Shown here piece after piece: positions 1 through 6,727 of a stretch of DNA of 9,810 bases. Position 1 is the first letter of the stretch, and each line of letters begins with the position of its first letter. The notes below the pieces were generated by a model that did no database searches, was not told the DNA's origin, and saw only the letters and a list, made by a program, of their open reading frames with translations. The translations under genes and the position numbers were made by a program. Source of the DNA: Balneolales bacterium (lineage in GTDB: Bacteria; Bacteroidota; Rhodothermia; Balneolales; Natronogracilivirgulaceae); NCBI GenBank assembly GCA_007131625.1, contig SLQC01000352.1, forward strand, positions 1 through 9,810, read 5' to 3'.

Positions 1-2898
1 AACGATTCCGACAAAAAAAGCAGAGACCCCAACAATCAGGATGCCTCCGGAACCGGCAACGAGGCTAATCCTGTAGATATTCTGACTGACCGGATGCAGC
101 AACACGGAATGGTCGAAATGGAGCCGGTATTCCGCCCGGGTGCATCGAATAATGTCGAGCGTTTCAAACGGGCCGGATCACAGCCTGACCGCTTGTGGGA
201 ACTTGCCGACGGTTTTGAGCGCACCTTCACAATCACCTACACTTCCGGCGAGAATCCCGAATCACTTTCAAGGAAAATTGCCCGCTTGCCCGGTATTGTC
301 TACGCCGAACCCCATTTTGTATACGAAACCCTTGATGAGCGCATACCGAACGATCCCTTTATCGGAGGTGACGGACACAACTACTTCGAATATCAGAACT
401 TCTACCAGGCTTGGGCAGTTTCTACCGGATCACCGGATGTGGTCATCGCCATCATTGACACCGGCGTTTATTATGAGCACCCTGACCTGATCAACAAGTT
501 GTGGCGCAATCCGGAACCGGGCCGGGCAGACGAGTTTTTCCCCTCCTGGGAAATTGTCAACGATACAATTGGATGGAATTTCTGGGAGAGCGGGGATGTC
601 TTTGCAGGCGAGCCACCCGAGCAAAACGGAAATCCCGTTGGCAATTACTCCAGGCACGGCACCCATGTCGCCGGTACAGCGGCCGCTGACACTGACAACG
701 AAATAGGAATTGCCGGAACCGGCTTTCACAGCCAGTTCATGCCGATAAAAGCGGGCGGAACCAGAGAGTATCCCGGATCCGTTGCCTATGGATTCCAGGG
801 CATTCTCTACGCCGCCATCAACGAAGCCGATGTCATCAACTGCAGTTTCGGCGGACCCGGTTTTTCGATATTCGGTCAGGAAGTAGTTGAGTTTGCCATA
901 GCATCCGGTTCAGTCGTCGTTGCCGCAGCCGGAAATAATGGAAGTGATGTGCTCTTTTATCCCGCTGCGTATAATGATGTACTCTCGGTGGGATCGGTCA
1001 GGCAACAGTACGATGACATCATCTCCAATTTCTCCAACTACGGATTCTATGTCGATGTTTTCGCCATGGGAGAGGCGCTGCTCAGTACTCATTTCAACTA
1101 CAACGAAGAAACTGTCAGCTGGACTCCCACCTATAACCGAAATACCGGTACATCCATGGCCGCACCGGTCGTCAGCGGACTTGCAGCCCTGATCAAGGCC
1201 GAGAACCCGGACTGGTCACCGCAACGCATCGCCAATCAGATTCGGGTCAATGCACGATCCATCTACGCCGCCAATGCCAGTAGTCAATACGAAAATCGGC
1301 TCGGCATGGGGTTAATCGACGCTCACTCCGCACTCGTCAACCTTAAGCCCGGACTGCGTATCACTGATTTCGTTTTTGAAAAACCCGACGGCGAAAAAAT
1401 CAATACCGGCGAAAGCGGCACACTCACCCTCAACGCCATCAACTACGGCGAACCCACCCCCAACTCCCGTATTGAGATTGATCGCATACCGTTTGGAATC
1501 ACCATTGAACCCACCGACCACCAGACCGGTGCCCTCAATACCGACGAACTGTTTTCCGCCACTTTCGATGTTTCCATCTCCGAAGAATTCCAGCTTGACG
1601 AGATCCCATTGTTCCGGCTGGATATCAGCGATCCGACTTCCGACTACAACGACTTTTTCATGATTGAGTACGAGCGGCTGCTATTTGACATCCTTGAAAT
1701 CAACACTATAACGGCTTCTATTTCATCAGACGGCACTATCGGATTTCTGGACGCCTTTTCCAGTTCCGGCGGTGTCGGATTCATTCCGGCTGAATACGGA
1801 AATATGCTCTTTGAAGGGGGCTTGATGATCACAGCTGACAGGCGCAGCCATGTGGATGTTGATGCCGACCGGCTCATCATAAATCAGGTCCGTGACTCCA
1901 CTGAAATTACCCGCCACTTCCTGCCCACAGACAACTACCGGTTCACCGAGCCCGGCACCGTATCCGACATCGATGGACGTGCTGTTTTTCAATCCAGAAA
2001 GCATCCGCTCTTTGATGATCTGTATGTTGAGATGAAAACCTACGCCTTCGCAAAAGAGGGTCTGGATCAGACCTTCTTTGTCAAGTACAACATCACCAAT
2101 AACAGTCTGACAACACTTCACGACTTACACGCAGGACTGTTCAACGACTGGGACATCCGGGACTACAGCACTGACCATACCGGTTTTGTTGAAGCCGACA
2201 GTCTGATCTATGTTTACGATCCCTCCGGAGCACCGTTCCTCACTGTCGCGCACATGAATGCCGTATCCAGCGCTTTTGCCATTGACAACCCTTCTCCCAT
2301 GTCACTGCCCGAAGCGGAAAGTCGGGAAGACAGTCTCCAGTTCGGTGTATATTACCAGCGTGATGATGATATTTTCGACGGTTTCACCGATGCGGAGAAA
2401 CGGCTGGCCCTCACCGCCGGTACAGAACAGACAACGCTGAATGAAACCGATATCTCCATCGTTACTGGTACGGGTCCATTCATACTGCATCCATTTGCCC
2501 AAATCACAGTCGGATTTATCTACGGTTGGGGTGAGGATCTGGATGATCTCCGAAGTCAGATTTCCGCTGCCAGGGCTTTGAATCTGTTTGAGACAAGTAA
2601 TCCCGGCGAATATACCCGGTTCCGGGAGATTTCCGACGAGATTGCACTCTTCCAGAACTTCCCGAATCCGTTTAACTCCACGACGACCCTGGAATTTCAT
2701 CTGTCCGAACCGGGACAGGTAAATCTGGCCGTCTATAATGTACTGGGACAGAGGGTTGCCACCCTCATTGACAGGCATGTCGAGGAGCGGGCACAATTTG
2801 CGGTATTTGATGCGTCCAGCCTTGCAAGCGGTGTTTATATTGCTGTTCTGCGTGCCGAAGATCGCACAGTAGTCGTCCCCATGACGCTGGTCAAATAG
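1..2898 (+). CDS. Secreted S8 subtilisin-like serine protease with C-terminal T9SS (Por) sorting domain, 5'-partial
   Basis: This is a subtilase predicted to be exported and to degrade protein outside the cell or at its surface. The frame is open back to base 1. The first ATG (94) does not begin a signal peptide, so the true start and the expected signal sequence lie upstream. In order: an I9-like propeptide (about 220-330) ending IVYAEPHF; the S8 catalytic domain with Asp in AIIDTGV (457-459), His in RHGTHVAG (655-657), oxyanion Asn in AAGNNG (934-936) and Ser in GTSMAAPV (1153-1155); a CARDB/Ig-like beta segment (about 1350-1670); a roughly 900-bp region I cannot assign; and a C-terminal type A sorting domain (about 2630-2895) with FQNFPNPFN, YNVLGQRV and GVYIAVLR. 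All four catalytic elements are intact. No terminator is visible in the 27 bases before the convergent thioesterase gene. Family and sorting domain are certain; the substrate is unknown. Confidence 0.95.
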   Translation, partial: NDSDKKSRDPNNQDASGTGNEANPVDILTDRMQQHGMVEMEPVFRPGASNNVERFKRAGSQPDRLWELADGFERTFTITYTSGENPESLSRKIARLPGIVYAEPHFVYETLDERIPNDPFIGGDGHNYFEYQNFYQAWAVSTGSPDVVIAIIDTGVYYEHPDLINKLWRNPEPGRADEFFPSWEIVNDTIGWNFWESGDVFAGEPPEQNGNPVGNYSRHGTHVAGTAAADTDNEIGIAGTGFHSQFMPIKAGGTREYPGSVAYGFQGILYAAINEADVINCSFGGPGFSIFGQEVVEFAIASGSVVVAAAGNNGSDVLFYPAAYNDVLSVGSVRQQYDDIISNFSNYGFYVDVFAMGEALLSTHFNYNEETVSWTPTYNRNTGTSMAAPVVSGLAALIKAENPDWSPQRIANQIRVNARSIYAANASSQYENRLGMGLIDAHSALVNLKPGLRITDFVFEKPDGEKINTGESGTLTLNAINYGEPTPNSRIEIDRIPFGITIEPTDHQTGALNTDELFSATFDVSISEEFQLDEIPLFRLDISDPTSDYNDFFMIEYERLLFDILEINTITASISSDGTIGFLDAFSSSGGVGFIPAEYGNMLFEGGLMITADRRSHVDVDADRLIINQVRDSTEITRHFLPTDNYRFTEPGTVSDIDGRAVFQSRKHPLFDDLYVEMKTYAFAKEGLDQTFFVKYNITNNSLTTLHDLHAGLFNDWDIRDYSTDHTGFVEADSLIYVYDPSGAPFLTVAHMNAVSSAFAIDNPSPMSLPEAESREDSLQFGVYYQRDDDIFDGFTDAEKRLALTAGTEQTTLNETDISIVTGTGPFILHPFAQITVGFIYGWGEDLDDLRSQISAARALNLFETSNPGEYTRFREISDEIALFQNFPNPFNSTTTLEFHLSEPGQVNLAVYNVLGQRVATLIDRHVEERAQFAVFDASSLASGVYIAVLRAEDRTVVVPMTLVK

Positions 2899-2925
2899 CC
2901 GGTAATGCAGCAGAGACAGATCTCA

Positions 2926-3456
2926 CTACTCATCAATGTCCTCATCCCCCTGGACTTCAAACTTCCGGGCCATATCCCGGATCTTTTGCGAATGCTTGAG
3001 CCGCTGATCGCGTCGTTGCTGAGCCTCTTCGTACCGCTGTTTTTCAGATTTGGTTTCCGGAATAACGGGTGGAACCGGAACCGGTTTACCCTTTGAATCC
3101 ACCGCTACATACGAATAGTATGATGTGGTACACAACCGCTTGCTGCCGGTACGCAGATCCTCCGCCCAGACACATAACGCCACCTCCATGGAAGTCCGGT
3201 AAGCCCGGGTGATCTCCCCTTCTATAACCACCACTTCACCAAGCGCAATGACATTAACAAATTCGACACTGTCAACCGCCACCGTCACGACATTTCTGTT
3301 GCAATGCCGCTGCGCCGATATCGCAGCACAGATATCCATCCACTGCATCAATTTGCCGCCCATAAGGTTACCCAGAGGGTTGGTATCGTTCGGCATGACC
3401 AGTTCACTCATGCTGACGCGGGACGCAGCTACTGTGTTTTTTCTGTATTTTCCCAT
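2926..3456 (-). CDS. Acyl-CoA thioesterase, hotdog fold (YciA/YkhA-like)
   Basis: This 176-residue protein is predicted to hydrolyse acyl-CoA thioesters to free fatty acid and CoA in the cytoplasm. Residues 15-41 carry the family signature: PNDTNPLGN, then GGKLMQWMD. Asn26 or Asn30 and Asp41 sit where the catalytic Asn and Asp of this hotdog family lie. A second conserved stretch is VDSVEFVNVIALGEVVVIEGEI (in part), followed by RTSMEV. From about residue 132 the protein ends in a very charged tail (many Arg, Gln, Glu) that probably forms a helix or coil beyond the hotdog core, making it longer than minimal YciA. It converges on the protease gene and diverges from the GNAT-hydrolase gene. Only a weak GGAAAG lies upstream of the ATG. 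The thioesterase family is secure; chain-length preference cannot be read from sequence. Confidence 0.93.
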   Translation of the reverse strand: MGKYRKNTVAASRVSMSELVMPNDTNPLGNLMGGKLMQWMDICAAISAQRHCNRNVVTVAVDSVEFVNVIALGEVVVIEGEITRAYRTSMEVALCVWAEDLRTGSKRLCTTSYYSYVAVDSKGKPVPVPPVIPETKSEKQRYEEAQQRRDQRLKHSQKIRDMARKFEVQGDEDIDE

Positions 3457-3653
3457 AAGATCTTGCTTTCCGGATAATATCGATTCCCCATTTGATGACT
3501 TTATGTAAGTGATAAGTGGTACAACATATTATAACTAAACTTGCGGCATAGCGCACGTTTTTTAATTTAGAACGTTATAATGCGTTAAAGTGACGTGCAA
3601 TTCACCTGCTTGATCCATTCGAAATACCACCCGGCTCTACATAAATCATTGTC
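3457..3653. promoter_or_regulatory. Divergent intergenic promoter region, candidate -10 TATAAT at 3576-3581
   Basis: These 197 bases separate two divergently transcribed genes and must hold promoters for both. The stretch 3510-3590 is strongly AT-rich. On the plus strand TATAAT at 3576-3581 is a candidate -10 box for the GNAT-hydrolase gene, but no good -35 sits 17 bases upstream. GCACGT (3553-3558) and ACGTGC (3593-3598) form a short inverted pair flanking this box. No Shine-Dalgarno precedes the ATG at 3654. The promoter assignment is inference from composition and motif only. Confidence 0.35.
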
Positions 3654-5249
3654 ATGACATCAGACCAGTCCAATCCCAGCCTCGAGATCCGTGCATTGAA
3701 ACAGAATGATTTCAAAGTGCTTAAAGCATTGCAATTAAAGTGCTTTCCCGATATGGAACCCTACAGCTACAACCAGTTTCGCTCACAGCTGAAGTACTTC
3801 CGGGATGGACAGATCGGTATTTTTTTCGAAGGGGCTCTGATCGGTTCCGGCAGCAGTTTAATTCTCGATCTGGATGAATATTCAACCGATCATACCTGGG
3901 AAGAGATTGCCGATGAAGGATACATCCGCAATCACGATCCGGAAGGTGATACATTGTACGGCATCGAAGTCATGGTCGACCCGGATTACCGGGATATGAA
4001 AATCGGCCGGCGTATCTACGAAGAGCGGATGGAGTTGTGCCGAACCCTGAATCTTCGCCGCATTCTGGTCGGTGGTCGGCTTCCCAATTACCACAAGCAT
4101 CAGACGAATATGGACATTTACGCTTATGTGCGGTCCGTGATGAATAAAAAACTGTTTGATCCGGTGCTTACATTTCAGCTTCAAAACGATTTTATCGTAA
4201 AGCGAATCATCCGCAATTACCTGAAAGAAGACATCGAGTCTTGCGGTTACGCCGTGCTGCTGGAATGGACCAACTTTGAGTATCAGAGCAAGGCTCCAAA
4301 ACAACGCATCACCTCCATGCCGGTACGGATCTGTTGCGTGCAATATCAGATGCGGAAAATTTCAAACTTTGACGATTTCGCCACTCAAGTAGAGTATTTT
4401 GTTGATGTGGCCTCTGATTACAAATCCGATTTTGTGCTTTTTCCGGAGCTGCTAACCACCCAGTTGCTCAGTTTCGAAAAGGAGAAACGACCTGGACTCG
4501 CTTCACGCGAACTGGCCAAGTACACCGACCAGTATATCACCTTTTTCAAGGACATGGCGCTCAGCTACAATGTCAATATTATCGGTGGATCGCACTTCAC
4601 CCTGGAAAAAGACAACGTATTCAACGTCTCTTATCTGTTCCGACGCGACGGCACTTACGATAAACAGTATAAAATCCATGTCACCCCAAGTGAAAGCCTT
4701 TGGTGGGGCGTGCAAGCCGGATCAGTTCCCAAGGTATTCGACACCGACCGCGGAAAAGTTGCCATCAATATCTGCTACGATGTCGAGTTTCCCGAGATGG
4801 CCCGCTTTGCCGTCGACAACGGTGCGCATATCCTTTTTGTACCTTTCTGCACGGACGAACGCCACGGGTTCACCAGGGTCCGAACCTGCGCCCAGGCCCG
4901 GGCTATCGAAAATCAGATCTATGTTGCAATGGCAGGCACCACAGGCAACATCCCGTCGGTCGAGAATATGGCGATCCAGTACTCGCAATCAGCCATTTTT
5001 ACTCCGTCCGATTTCCCCTTCAGCCGGGACGGCATCGCCGCCATCACTGACGAAAATGCCGAAATGGTGATCCTGGCTGATGTCGACGTTGAAGTTCTTC
5101 GACGCTCACGTCACTCCGGAACAGTGATGCCGCTTAAGGACAGACGCCGCGACTTGTACAGCGTTCAGTTTCAGGATCTGCCCGAATACAGTCAGATCAT
5201 GCCCGACGATCAACCGTTTGATGCCGAAGGTGATGAGGATTATGAATAG
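3654..5249 (+). CDS. GNAT acetyltransferase / carbon-nitrogen hydrolase (nitrilase superfamily) fusion protein
   Basis: This 531-residue cytoplasmic protein joins two enzyme domains. Residues about 8-210 are a RimI-like GNAT domain; its acetyl-CoA motif reads DPDYRDMKIGRRIY, with Asp where many GNATs have the first Gly. Residues about 222-510 are a CN-hydrolase domain with an intact Glu-Lys-Cys triad: Glu265 in FPELL, Lys340 in YKIHV and Cys374 in NICYDVEFPE. A following conserved segment, RTCAQARAIENQIYV, is typical of the family. The last ~15 residues are acidic. The same two-domain order is known in a nitrilase branch with an N-terminal RimI-type domain, for example Bacillus YhcX. An amidase or omega-amidase-like reaction is plausible, but the substrate of neither domain is known. 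The start at 3654 is chosen because GNAT homology begins soon after it; there is no Shine-Dalgarno. The gene appears monocistronic. Confidence 0.93.
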   Translation: MTSDQSNPSLEIRALKQNDFKVLKALQLKCFPDMEPYSYNQFRSQLKYFRDGQIGIFFEGALIGSGSSLILDLDEYSTDHTWEEIADEGYIRNHDPEGDTLYGIEVMVDPDYRDMKIGRRIYEERMELCRTLNLRRILVGGRLPNYHKHQTNMDIYAYVRSVMNKKLFDPVLTFQLQNDFIVKRIIRNYLKEDIESCGYAVLLEWTNFEYQSKAPKQRITSMPVRICCVQYQMRKISNFDDFATQVEYFVDVASDYKSDFVLFPELLTTQLLSFEKEKRPGLASRELAKYTDQYITFFKDMALSYNVNIIGGSHFTLEKDNVFNVSYLFRRDGTYDKQYKIHVTPSESLWWGVQAGSVPKVFDTDRGKVAINICYDVEFPEMARFAVDNGAHILFVPFCTDERHGFTRVRTCAQARAIENQIYVAMAGTTGNIPSVENMAIQYSQSAIFTPSDFPFSRDGIAAITDENAEMVILADVDVEVLRRSRHSGTVMPLKDRRRDLYSVQFQDLPEYSQIMPDDQPFDAEGDEDYE

Positions 5250-5296
5250 CAGCAAATTGGAGATCGTAAATTGACCCATGATAAACATTTCGCATT

Positions 5297-5326
5297 TTTG
5301 AACATCCCTTCGAATTCTATTGTTAT
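5297..5326 (+). promoter_or_regulatory. Candidate promoter of the ypdA-like gene
   Basis: The 132-base gap before the reductase gene contains TTGAAC (5298-5303), a 17-base spacer and TGTTAT (5321-5326), each matching the sigma-70 consensus at four of six bases. The same bases can be read as a Bacteroidota-type TTTG (5297-5300) followed after 17 bases by TATTGTTA. This would leave a leader of about 50 bases. Assignment is by motif alone. Confidence 0.35.
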
Positions 5327-5381
5327 GTCAGGCGTAAGAATACTCTTTCGAAATTTCCGATTTTTTTAACTTTTCAGTAAC

Positions 5382-6353
5382 ATGATTACAATTATTGGTG
5401 CAGGCCCCATAGGACTGGCCTGTGGAATTGCATGTAAACAAAGGACTATCCCGTTCCGGATCATCGACAAAGGATGCCTGGTCAACTCTGTTTTTCACTA
5501 CCCGACCAACATGACCTTTTTTTCTACTTCCGACCGGCTCGAGATCGGTGGAGTTCCGTTTATCTCGCATGGTGTCAAGCCGACCCGGCGCGAGGCGCTG
5601 GAATATTACCGCAGAGTAGCCGAAAGTTTCGATATGCCCCTCCATCTGTACGAGGAAGTGCGAGATATAAGCGGCGAAGATGGTAATTTTGTGATATCGA
5701 CGGACAAAGACACCTACCAGAGTGATAAAGTTGTGATTGCGAGTGGATTTTACGACCACCCTCATCGTATGAATGTACCGGGTGAGGATCTTCCCAAAGT
5801 AAAGCATTACTATGACGAACCGCACCCCTATGCAATGATGAAAGTGCTTGTTGTGGGAGCGGGCAATTCAGCGGTGGACGTCGCACTGGAATCCTACAGG
5901 TGCGGGTCTGATGTGACTATGGTCGTGCGCGAACCGGCTATCAATGAGAATGTCAAATACTGGGTAAAACCGGATATTGAGAACCGCATTCGGGAAGGGG
6001 CTGTAAAAGCATGGTTCAATTCCGAGGTGATCAAAATTCGTGAAAAGGAAGTGGTGATCCGCACACCGGAAGGCTTAAAAACAATCGAGAACGATTTTGT
6101 GATGGCGATGACCGGTTATGAGCCGGATTTCCGTCTGCTCCGGCGGATGGGTATCGCTTTTCATAGCGACGAACAGGTCCCCGTATATGTTGAAAATACT
6201 CAGGAAAGCAATATCCCCGGTATCTATCTGGCCGGCGTGGTCTGCGGTGGTTTGAACACAAGCAAATGGTTTATCGAAAATGCACGTGTTCACGCTGAAC
6301 GAATAGCGGAAGACATTGCATCAGCCCGGGAAGTCACTCTGCAATCGGGCTGA
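5382..6353 (+). CDS. ypdA: YpdA family FAD/NAD(P)H-dependent reductase (putative bacillithiol disulfide reductase)
   Basis: This 323-residue flavoprotein resembles Firmicute YpdA (Bdr), which recycles oxidised bacillithiol using NADPH. Seen directly: an FAD-binding GAGPIG at residues 6-11, the family stretch NYPT-like HYPTNMTFFSTSDRLEIG, a second Rossmann motif GAGNSA at residues 159-164 for NAD(P)H, and AMTGYEPD followed by a C-terminal GIYLAGV that closes the FAD site. Length matches YpdA. It lacks a CxxC pair of the thioredoxin reductase type. The residue before the last Gly of the FAD motif is Ile10, where Staphylococcus YpdA has the proposed active-site Cys. Cys14 and Cys18 lie nearby, but in the helix after the loop. 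The gene stands alone and no bacillithiol synthesis gene is in view. Family is secure; activity on bacillithiol disulfide is inferred. Confidence 0.9.
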   Translation: MITIIGAGPIGLACGIACKQRTIPFRIIDKGCLVNSVFHYPTNMTFFSTSDRLEIGGVPFISHGVKPTRREALEYYRRVAESFDMPLHLYEEVRDISGEDGNFVISTDKDTYQSDKVVIASGFYDHPHRMNVPGEDLPKVKHYYDEPHPYAMMKVLVVGAGNSAVDVALESYRCGSDVTMVVREPAINENVKYWVKPDIENRIREGAVKAWFNSEVIKIREKEVVIRTPEGLKTIENDFVMAMTGYEPDFRLLRRMGIAFHSDEQVPVYVENTQESNIPGIYLAGVVCGGLNTSKWFIENARVHAERIAEDIASAREVTLQSG

Positions 6354-6363
6354 CACTGAACCA

Positions 6364-6373
6364 GGGGGGGGGG
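6364..6373. repeat. G10 homopolymer tract
   Basis: Ten consecutive G residues begin 10 bases after the ypdA stop codon. Tracts of this length are prone to slippage. It lies outside any coding region, so a length change would not shift a frame. It could also be a sequencing or assembly weak point. Confidence 0.85.
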
Positions 6374-6378
6374 ACTTT

Positions 6379-6406
6379 CCTCCTTCATCCTCCTTCATCC
6401 TCCTTC
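6379..6406. repeat. 10-bp tandem repeat, about 2.8 copies of CCTCCTTCAT
   Basis: The unit CCTCCTTCAT occurs at 6379-6388 and 6389-6398, followed by a partial third copy to 6406. Read on the minus strand each unit is ATGAAGGAGG, which mimics a ribosome binding site next to a start codon, but no reading frame follows. It lies between the 3' end of ypdA and the 3' end of the SRP RNA gene. No function is evident. Confidence 0.85.
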
Positions 6407-6429
6407 CGATCGGCCCCTCTTCTTTGTAG

Positions 6430-6437
6430 AAAAAAAA
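6430..6437 (-). terminator. U8 tail of the SRP RNA, intrinsic terminator
   Basis: On the minus strand, eight T residues immediately follow the CTTACCCC that closes the SRP RNA helix (6438-6445 paired with 6529-6536). A stable GC-rich stem followed directly by U8 is the form of an intrinsic terminator. The same tract also lies in an imperfect 12-bp hairpin (6414-6425 with 6430-6441, loop GTAG, two mismatches). That hairpin has no T run after it on the plus strand, so it is not a convincing terminator for ypdA. Confidence 0.65.
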
Positions 6438-6536
6438 GGGGTAAGCGACCTGCATCGCACCGCTACAACCTCCTGCCGCTGCTACCTTCCGGTTCTGACG
6501 GAGTTGAGAGGGAGCTGGTCGTGCAGAACTTACCCC
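6438..6536 (-). ncRNA. ffs: Signal recognition particle RNA, small bacterial (4.5S) type
   Basis: This RNA forms the signal recognition particle with the GTPase Ffh and targets nascent membrane and secreted proteins to the membrane through FtsY. On the minus strand the apex reads CAGAACCGGAAGGUAGCAGC. This contains the GGAA tetraloop (6490-6487) and the asymmetric loop AGCAG that binds the Ffh M domain, matching the E. coli 4.5S core CAGGUCCGGAAGGAAGCAGC at nearly every position. The ends GGGGUAAG and CUUACCCC are perfectly complementary, and a further CUGCA/UGCAG helix lies just inside them. The length of about 99 nt fits the small SRP RNA class without an Alu domain. A T8 run follows directly. 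The exact 5' end may be a few bases further upstream. I could not run a covariance model, but the conserved core makes the identity strong. Confidence 0.92.
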
Positions 6537-6552
6537 ATATGTAATTTACGAA

Positions 6553-6586
6553 TAAAGATACGTACTATCCATATTTTTATCCCAAT
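6553..6586 (-). promoter_or_regulatory. Candidate promoter of the SRP RNA gene
   Basis: On the minus strand TATCTTTA (6560-6553) matches the Bacteroidota -7 consensus TAnnTTTG at all but the last base. ATTG (6586-6583) lies 22 bases upstream of it, near the place expected for the -33 element. Transcription would begin around ten bases before the GGGG of the mature RNA. The spacing is slightly longer than the consensus, so the call is tentative. Confidence 0.35.
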
Positions 6587-6671
6587 GCCGGTCAAAAAAA
6601 TATTGTATCTTACTCAAATATCCATCTTTCAGTCATAACCAGCAATAGTCGCACTCTGCTGCCGGAATCTG

Positions 6672-6700
6672 TTTGATGATCCGGGCTATAACTAAATATT
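6672..6700 (+). promoter_or_regulatory. Candidate promoter of the CoA-transferase/ligase operon
   Basis: TTTG at 6672-6675 is followed after 17 bases by TAAATATT (6693-6700), a loose match to the Bacteroidota pair TTTG and TAnnTTTG. It lies 28 bases before the start codon at 6728, in the only AT-rich stretch between the SRP RNA promoter and the operon. Motif evidence only. Confidence 0.3.
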
Positions 6701-6727
6701 TAATGAATCAAAAAAGCCCATGAAAAC

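Noticed and set aside
94..96. ATG at 94 as the true start of the protease
   Set aside because: The frame is open to base 1, the sequence from 94 has no signal peptide, and a sorting-domain protein needs one, so the start lies upstream of the window.
2302..2796. 164-codon open frame antisense to the protease C-terminal region
   Set aside because: It lies wholly within a well-supported coding gene on the other strand, shows no recognisable domain and reads as a shadow of the protease codon pattern.
3882..4343. 153-codon antisense open frame inside the GNAT-hydrolase gene
   Set aside because: It is fully contained in a gene with clear GNAT and nitrilase motifs and its translation has no family features.
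6379..6406. Minus-strand ATGAAGGAGG repeats as a real translation start region
   Set aside because: No open frame of useful length follows on the minus strand; the match to a ribosome binding site is a by-product of the decamer.
6414..6441. Imperfect 12-bp hairpin as an intrinsic terminator for ypdA
   Set aside because: On the plus strand no T run follows it, and the A8 tract is better explained as the U8 tail of the minus-strand SRP RNA.
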